A DNA stretch of 64,000 nt from contig NZ_RHOC01000002.1 in assembly GCF_003946145.1 (NCBI RefSeq), positions 124,001-188,000 on the forward strand. Direction: 5' to 3'. This document shows, in pieces, positions 60,535-64,000 of this stretch. The position numbers and the translations under genes are program-made. The notes beneath the pieces were generated by a model. That model saw only the letters and a list, made by a program, of their open reading frames with translations. It did no database searches and was not told the origin of the DNA. The DNA comes from Levilactobacillus huananensis (lineage in GTDB: Bacteria > Bacillota > Bacilli > Lactobacillales > Lactobacillaceae). Position 1 is the stretch's first letter; the number at the start of each line of letters is the position of its first letter.

Positions 60535-61131
60535 CTAATGAATGAACTGTAAATTGTAATTGCCTTGTCCATCAGACGTAATGGTATATGTCGTATAGCC
60601 GGCTTGAAGCCATTGATTCTTGGAAGCCTGTGCCCAATTTTGGGCGTCGGCAACCGAGGAGAAGGTGTGGACGTCATCGAAGGAATTCGAACCGCTACTT
60701 TCCTTAGAGGAACTGGTTTCGGATGATTTGGTCGATGCCCGATCGAGGAGCTGTTGCTCGCGGTCTTGAACGGCGTCATTTGATTCGTCGTTGATAATGT
60801 CTTGTAATTTTTGTTTCTGAGTGACGGTAAGGCCATTATCGTTGTACGCGTCATACTTCTTCTTAAAAATGTCGTAGGCCGTCTGTTCCGAGTTGGAAGA
60901 CGACTTAGCGGCAATCGAGGCACTGTCGCTAGAAGAAGCGGCGGTGTTCGAAGCTGAGTTGTTATGATGTGAGATGGCCAGGACTAACAGAATGGCGATT
61001 GCCAGTGTGATTAGTGTCATAACCCAGGGCCACCAACGACGAGGACGCTTACGTCGCTGCCGCGTAGGGTGTTCGGGGTCCTGATTAAAATTATACCGTT
61101 GTACGCGTGATTTTGGTTCTTGGTTGTTCAA
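60535..61131 (-). CDS. membrane-anchored Ser-rich protein of unknown function
   Basis: A 198-residue protein. The N-terminus is short and very basic (RQRRKRPRRWWPW). One membrane span (VMTLITLAIAILLVLAISHH, about residues 37-56) leads to a Ser/Ala-rich low-complexity stretch. A helical segment (YDIFKKKYDAYNDNGLT, then QKQKLQDIIND) follows, then a second Ser-rich linker and a small C-terminal domain (TFSSVADAQNWAQASKNQWL) of the kind seen in DUF-type extracytoplasmic proteins. The start is TTG 61131 with GGAGG 8 bp upstream; the ATG at 61146 contains that ribosome binding site and is unlikely. The function is unknown. Confidence 0.7.
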   Translation of the reverse strand: MNNQEPKSRVQRYNFNQDPEHPTRQRRKRPRRWWPWVMTLITLAIAILLVLAISHHNNSASNTAASSSDSASIAAKSSSNSEQTAYDIFKKKYDAYNDNGLTVTQKQKLQDIINDESNDAVQDREQQLLDRASTKSSETSSSKESSGSNSFDDVHTFSSVADAQNWAQASKNQWLQAGYTTYTITSDGQGNYNLQFIH

Positions 61132-61337
61132 CTGAAAAACCTCCATGTCCAGAACGGTGTGAAAAAACAAGCTTGTCGCCGAGACGACAAACTACCACAC
61201 CTTCCATAGTACCTCAAAAAGTGATCAGAAGAAAATGTTAACGTCTCATTTGCCACATTTCTAATCTTTTGGCCACCGAAAAAGGGACGTGTATTGTATG
61301 ATAGGAGTGGATCAAAGTTTGAAAGGTGGTTTTAATT

Positions 61338-62201
61338 TTGCACAATGAAATTCCAGTATTACCTTTAAATAACAATAACCGCATTCCCCAATTGGGATTA
61401 GGGGTATTCCAGGTGGATAACGCCGAAGATACCAAGGATGCCGTTAAATGGGCCCTGGCTGCGGGCTACCGCCACATTGACACCGCTGCATACTATGGTA
61501 ACGAACAGTGGGTTGGTGAGGCGATTCGCGAGAGTGATGTCAAACGTGAGGATATCTTCGTGACGTCTAAGCTTTGGAACAACGAGCGGGGTTACGATGA
61601 GACCAAGGCGGCCTTCCAACGGACCCTGGACAAGTTGGGCTTTGACTATCTTGATATGTTCCTAATTCATTGGCCAGCACCCGGCTTTACTGAAAGCTGG
61701 CGGGCTATGGAAGACCTCTACAAGGCCGGTAAGATTAAGAATATTGGGGTCTCAAACTTCAACCGCTCACACATTGAGAAATTGATGGAGACCGCCACAG
61801 TTAAGCCAGTGGTCGATCAGATTGAGACGCACCCGTACTTCCAGCAGAAGGAATTGCATGACTACCTGGAGACACAAGGCATCTTGCATGAAGCCTGGAG
61901 TCCACTCGGTGGTGGTCGTAACAACGCACTGACGGACCCAGTTATCAATGAGTTAGCAGCGGCTCACGATGTGAGTGCCGCTCAGATCATCTTACGTTGG
62001 CACGTGCAACGGGAAGAAATTGTGATTCCTAAGTCAACGCATAAGGATCGCATCCAACAGAACCGCGACATCTTTGCCTTTGGTTTGGATGAGGATGAAA
62101 TGCGGGCCATCAGTGCCCTCGATGCTGGCAAACGAGTTGGTCCCGATCCAGCGGATGAGGCATGGTTAAAGCAGTCTCAGACTTACGACGGCCGGAAGTA
62201 A
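61338..62201 (+). CDS. aldo/keto reductase (AKR5-like)
   Basis: A 287-residue TIM-barrel oxidoreductase using NADPH. Catalytic residues are visible: Asp and Tyr in HIDTAAYYGNEQ, Lys in FVTSKLWN, His in FLIHWPAPG. The cofactor loop near the C-terminus is VIPKSTHKDRIQQN. Close relatives are annotated as 2,5-diketo-D-gluconate reductases or glyoxal/methylglyoxal reductases, so a general carbonyl reductase role is likely. The start is TTG 61338, 9 bp after AAAGGTGG. Its stop codon abuts the stop of the convergent gene at 62202. Confidence 0.9.
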   Translation: MHNEIPVLPLNNNNRIPQLGLGVFQVDNAEDTKDAVKWALAAGYRHIDTAAYYGNEQWVGEAIRESDVKREDIFVTSKLWNNERGYDETKAAFQRTLDKLGFDYLDMFLIHWPAPGFTESWRAMEDLYKAGKIKNIGVSNFNRSHIEKLMETATVKPVVDQIETHPYFQQKELHDYLETQGILHEAWSPLGGGRNNALTDPVINELAAAHDVSAAQIILRWHVQREEIVIPKSTHKDRIQQNRDIFAFGLDEDEMRAISALDAGKRVGPDPADEAWLKQSQTYDGRK

Positions 62202-62591
62202 TTATCGGTAAGGCGGAATCTGTTGTTTCTTGGCGAGGGGTTCCAATTGTTCAGTGAGTCGATTAGTCACTGCTAGAGGAATCCCGGCGAAGGGACTAAA
62301 AAAATGAGGATGATCTGGGTCGGGAACGTCCTGGGTCTCCTTTAATTTAGGAACTAAAGCGACTAGGTCATCCTTGTGATAACCTAGTTTTTTTGCGTAG
62401 TAAATGACTTCGCGATAGCTGACGTTTTTAAAATAAAAATAGTAGCAAAGGCCGGCCACAACGACGACCCAAAAGATGGTCCATTCAAGGCCAATTTGGC
62501 TGGGATTTAAAAAGCCAGTGAGAACAGCAGCTAAGATAAAGGCGACGTAAATCACAGTTGAGACGATAGCCCAGGTTTGTTTATGTGTCAT
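62202..62591 (-). CDS. small membrane protein of unknown function
   Basis: A 129-residue protein with two N-terminal membrane spans (about residues 9-28 and 37-55). An approximately 70-residue cytosolic tail contains YYAKKLGYHKDDLVALVPKL and a His/Pro-rich segment (DPDHPHFF). The family is not recognised. The ATG at 62591 is preceded by GAGGAACC. The gene ends exactly next to the aldo/keto reductase stop codon, with no terminator between them. Confidence 0.65.
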   Translation of the reverse strand: MTHKQTWAIVSTVIYVAFILAAVLTGFLNPSQIGLEWTIFWVVVVAGLCYYFYFKNVSYREVIYYAKKLGYHKDDLVALVPKLKETQDVPDPDHPHFFSPFAGIPLAVTNRLTEQLEPLAKKQQIPPYR

Positions 62592-62707
62592 AATAGGTTC
62601 CTCAATTCTCGTTTGGTTTGGTCTAATCTTACGTGGTTTATCAGGTGAATTTCAAGCGATTTTATTAAATGGTCTAGTAAACTTTCCCCATTGAAGGCCT
62701 AGACGTG

Positions 62708-62790
62708 TATAATAACACAGTATTGTTAGATGTGACCGGGTATTTGTGGTCACGGATTGGCGGATACGAGGCGATTGGGCCTTGTCCGTT
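62708..62790 (+). ncRNA. possible structured RNA or leader (two hairpins)
   Basis: A TATAAT at 62708-62713 is followed by GTGACC/GGTCAC (62732-62753) and CGGA-TA-CGAGGC-GATTGG-GCCTTG-TCCG (62761-62788). No poly-T terminator follows and the nearest gene starts at 62942. It may be an untranslated leader of the acetyltransferase gene, a small RNA, or a regulatory element. The class is unknown to me. Confidence 0.35.
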
Positions 62791-62941
62791 ACCGGATTAA
62801 TTGATTAATGGATCGTGTAATTGATTTTATTCAAATTTAGTGAATATATACATGAATGCTGATTTTAGCTGCAGATACATTAATCACAGTAAAGATAGTA
62901 AGCGCAGATGAAAATTGCTTAGAGATTGAGAGGGTGACGAA

Positions 62942-63472
62942 TTGAATTTGAGTTTTGAAACCATTCAGCCGATGGATTACGATCAGGTAGACCAAGTGGT
63001 TGCCGCCGCTTTCGCTCCCGTTGCTGAAAGTACGGGGAACGAGGTCGATCTGATTCATCGAATCCGCGATACCTATGATTATCAACCAAGCCTAGAGGTT
63101 GTAGCCAAGCCTTCAATTGACCATGTGGTGGCTCATGGCTTATTGAGTCCCGTCACGATTCGGGGAAACTGGCACACGACAACGATTGTTGCCTTGGCCC
63201 CCTTAGCCGTTGCTCCGGACTGGCAAGGACAAGCGATCGGCAGTGAACTTTTGAGTGAGCTGGAGGCACGGGCTCGTCAAGCTGGTTTTGGAGCCGTCAG
63301 TGTTGTCGGTGACACGACCTATTATGGTCGTCGTGGCTATGTCATGGCAGAAGATTTTGCCATTCATAACACGTTACCTGTTCCTATGGGGAACAGTTTG
63401 ATTAAGCCCTTGACCCCCGGGGCTCTGGCCCATGTTGGTGGTATGTTGGAATACCCAGCTGCCTTTAACTAA
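62942..63472 (+). CDS. GNAT family N-acetyltransferase
   Basis: A 176-residue protein. The N-terminal FETIQPMDYDQVDQVVAAAF is the usual first strand-helix, and the acetyl-CoA motif A is PLAVAPDWQGQAIGSELLSE (Q/RxxGxG/A variant). GFGAVSVVGDTTYYGRRGYVM is the C-terminal region of the YhbS-type subfamily. The substrate is unknown. The start is TTG 62942, with GAGAGGGTGA upstream. Confidence 0.85.
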   Translation: MNLSFETIQPMDYDQVDQVVAAAFAPVAESTGNEVDLIHRIRDTYDYQPSLEVVAKPSIDHVVAHGLLSPVTIRGNWHTTTIVALAPLAVAPDWQGQAIGSELLSELEARARQAGFGAVSVVGDTTYYGRRGYVMAEDFAIHNTLPVPMGNSLIKPLTPGALAHVGGMLEYPAAFN

Positions 63473-63487
63473 ATTTTGGATTAGAGG

Positions 63488-63516
63488 TTGACGGTCTTTT
63501 CTCATCGTGCTATTAT
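63488..63516 (+). promoter_or_regulatory. promoter of the second T-box leader
   Basis: -35 TTGACG (63488-63493), 17 bp spacer, -10 TATTAT (63511-63516). Confidence 0.7.
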
Positions 63517-63529
63517 CAAATCAATCAAA

Positions 63530-63790
63530 TAACGAACGCTAATTTCCATTACCAAGTAGCGTGTCATCTGTGGGTCAGAAAGTCGGTGGTTGCTGCGAAC
63601 CGATCAGGGTGATTACGACGAAATACAGTGGAATGTCCTGTTACGGCAGGCGGAGAATAACTAGAACCGTTACCTTCTAGTGAGTGGAGTTGACTGGGTC
63701 TAGAACCAGTCTCTCAAGCTGGGTGGTACCACGGTTGAAGTCTAATCGTCCCTGTTGCAATGATGATTGCAGCGGGGGCGATTTTTTTAT
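63530..63790 (+). promoter_or_regulatory. T-box riboswitch, tyrosine type, upstream of an NhaC-family gene
   Basis: The antiterminator box GGGTGGTACCACGG lies at about 63720. The terminator hairpin CGTCCCTGTTGCAAT / ATTGCAGCGGGGGCG is followed by TTTTTTT. The specifier codon is read as TAC (63624-63626, in GAAATACAGTGG), i.e. tRNA-Tyr. Tyrosine-type T-boxes are known upstream of NhaC-family (YheL) genes, predicted tyrosine transporters. Confidence 0.87.
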
Positions 63791-63830
63791 ACTTTAAATT
63801 CAGCATAATTCATAAGAGGAGCGATTTTGA

Positions 63831-64000
63831 TGAGAGAAAACAAAAAAGAATGGCGGGCTGTTAGCTTTGGCGAAGCCCTAACGATTTTATTAGTAATGTT
63901 ATTGGTGATGGGACTGGGTGTCATTAAATTTGGTCTTTCTCCCATGACGCCCGTGCTCCTGGTGATTGCCTTAGTTATGCTTTGGGCAAAGCTACGAGGG
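63831..64000 (+). CDS. NhaC-family transporter, N-terminal part (runs off the right edge)
   Basis: 56 residues are visible, beginning MRENKKEWRAVSFGEALTIL. They contain two membrane spans and the segment GVIKFGLSPMTPVLLVIALV then MLWAKLRG, as at the N-terminus of NhaC-type Na+/H+ antiporters. Because the gene is controlled by a tyrosine-type T-box, it is more probably a tyrosine permease (YheL group) than a sodium antiporter. AGAGGAGCG precedes the ATG. Confidence 0.8.

Noticed and set aside
1-64000. CRISPR array
   Set aside because: No regularly spaced direct repeats with unique spacers and no cas genes were seen.

Overview
The window comes from a low-to-mid GC Gram-positive lactic acid bacterium, most likely Levilactobacillus (the L. 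brevis group) or a close relative. The evidence is canonical AGGAGG ribosome binding sites, frequent GTG and TTG starts, T-box leaders, lactobacillus-type surface repeats (MucBP and DUF5776-like), and a D-xylose operon with CcpA (cre) sites. The genus is an inference from gene content; no search was run.

Layout. 1-8.2 kb is ordinary chromosome: a panE fragment, an S9 peptidase, a secreted NlpC/P60 protein, a penicillin V acylase-like Ntn hydrolase, a VanX-like dipeptidase with an altered zinc ligand, NAD(P)H-hydrate epimerase and a MarR regulator. A tRNA-Arg at 8219 marks the left edge of an integrated phage-derived element (about 8.3-22.2 kb). The element holds a decayed integrase, ImmA and a CI-like repressor, a divergent operator, a primase-helicase with an iteron-flanked AT-rich candidate origin, an ArpU-type late regulator, a lysis cassette with a frameshifted lysin, and a helveticin J-like bacteriocin gene. 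It has no recognisable terminase, portal, capsid or tail gene, so it is a satellite or a heavily deleted prophage. After the helveticin gene come three paralogous secreted proteins, two copies of a tiny basic ORF and the 3' remnant of a second helveticin gene, all traces of a repeatedly duplicated convergent gene pair.

22.5-27.9 kb holds cell-surface and wall genes: an NlpC/P60 protein, a MucBP/DUF5776 protein and a dispersin-like GH20. 28-44.5 kb is a type 1 BREX anti-phage island: a 5'-truncated DUF262/DUF1524 gene (BrxU/GmrSD-like), brxA, brxB, brxC, pglX, a tyrosine recombinase and an inverted promoterless second pglX, then pglZ. Three pairs of inverted repeats (129, 74 and 79 bp) link the two pglX copies. 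They could exchange the methyltransferase core and the specificity region, and the geometry predicts that any odd number of inversions removes the conserved PglX C-terminus. No brxL follows pglZ.

44.5-64 kb is again core chromosome: an isoleucine-type T-box with brnQ, rarA, arsC, and the xyl cluster xylR-xylA-xylB-xylT1-xylT2. Four copies of a GTTGGTT-N9-AACYAAC palindrome (probable XylR operator), each with a nearby cre or cre-like site, tie the xyl genes together. Next come an IS200-type element, UspA, a PEBP protein, an M20 peptidase, a potassium channel, an aldo/keto reductase, a GNAT acetyltransferase, and a tyrosine-type T-box in front of a truncated NhaC-family gene.
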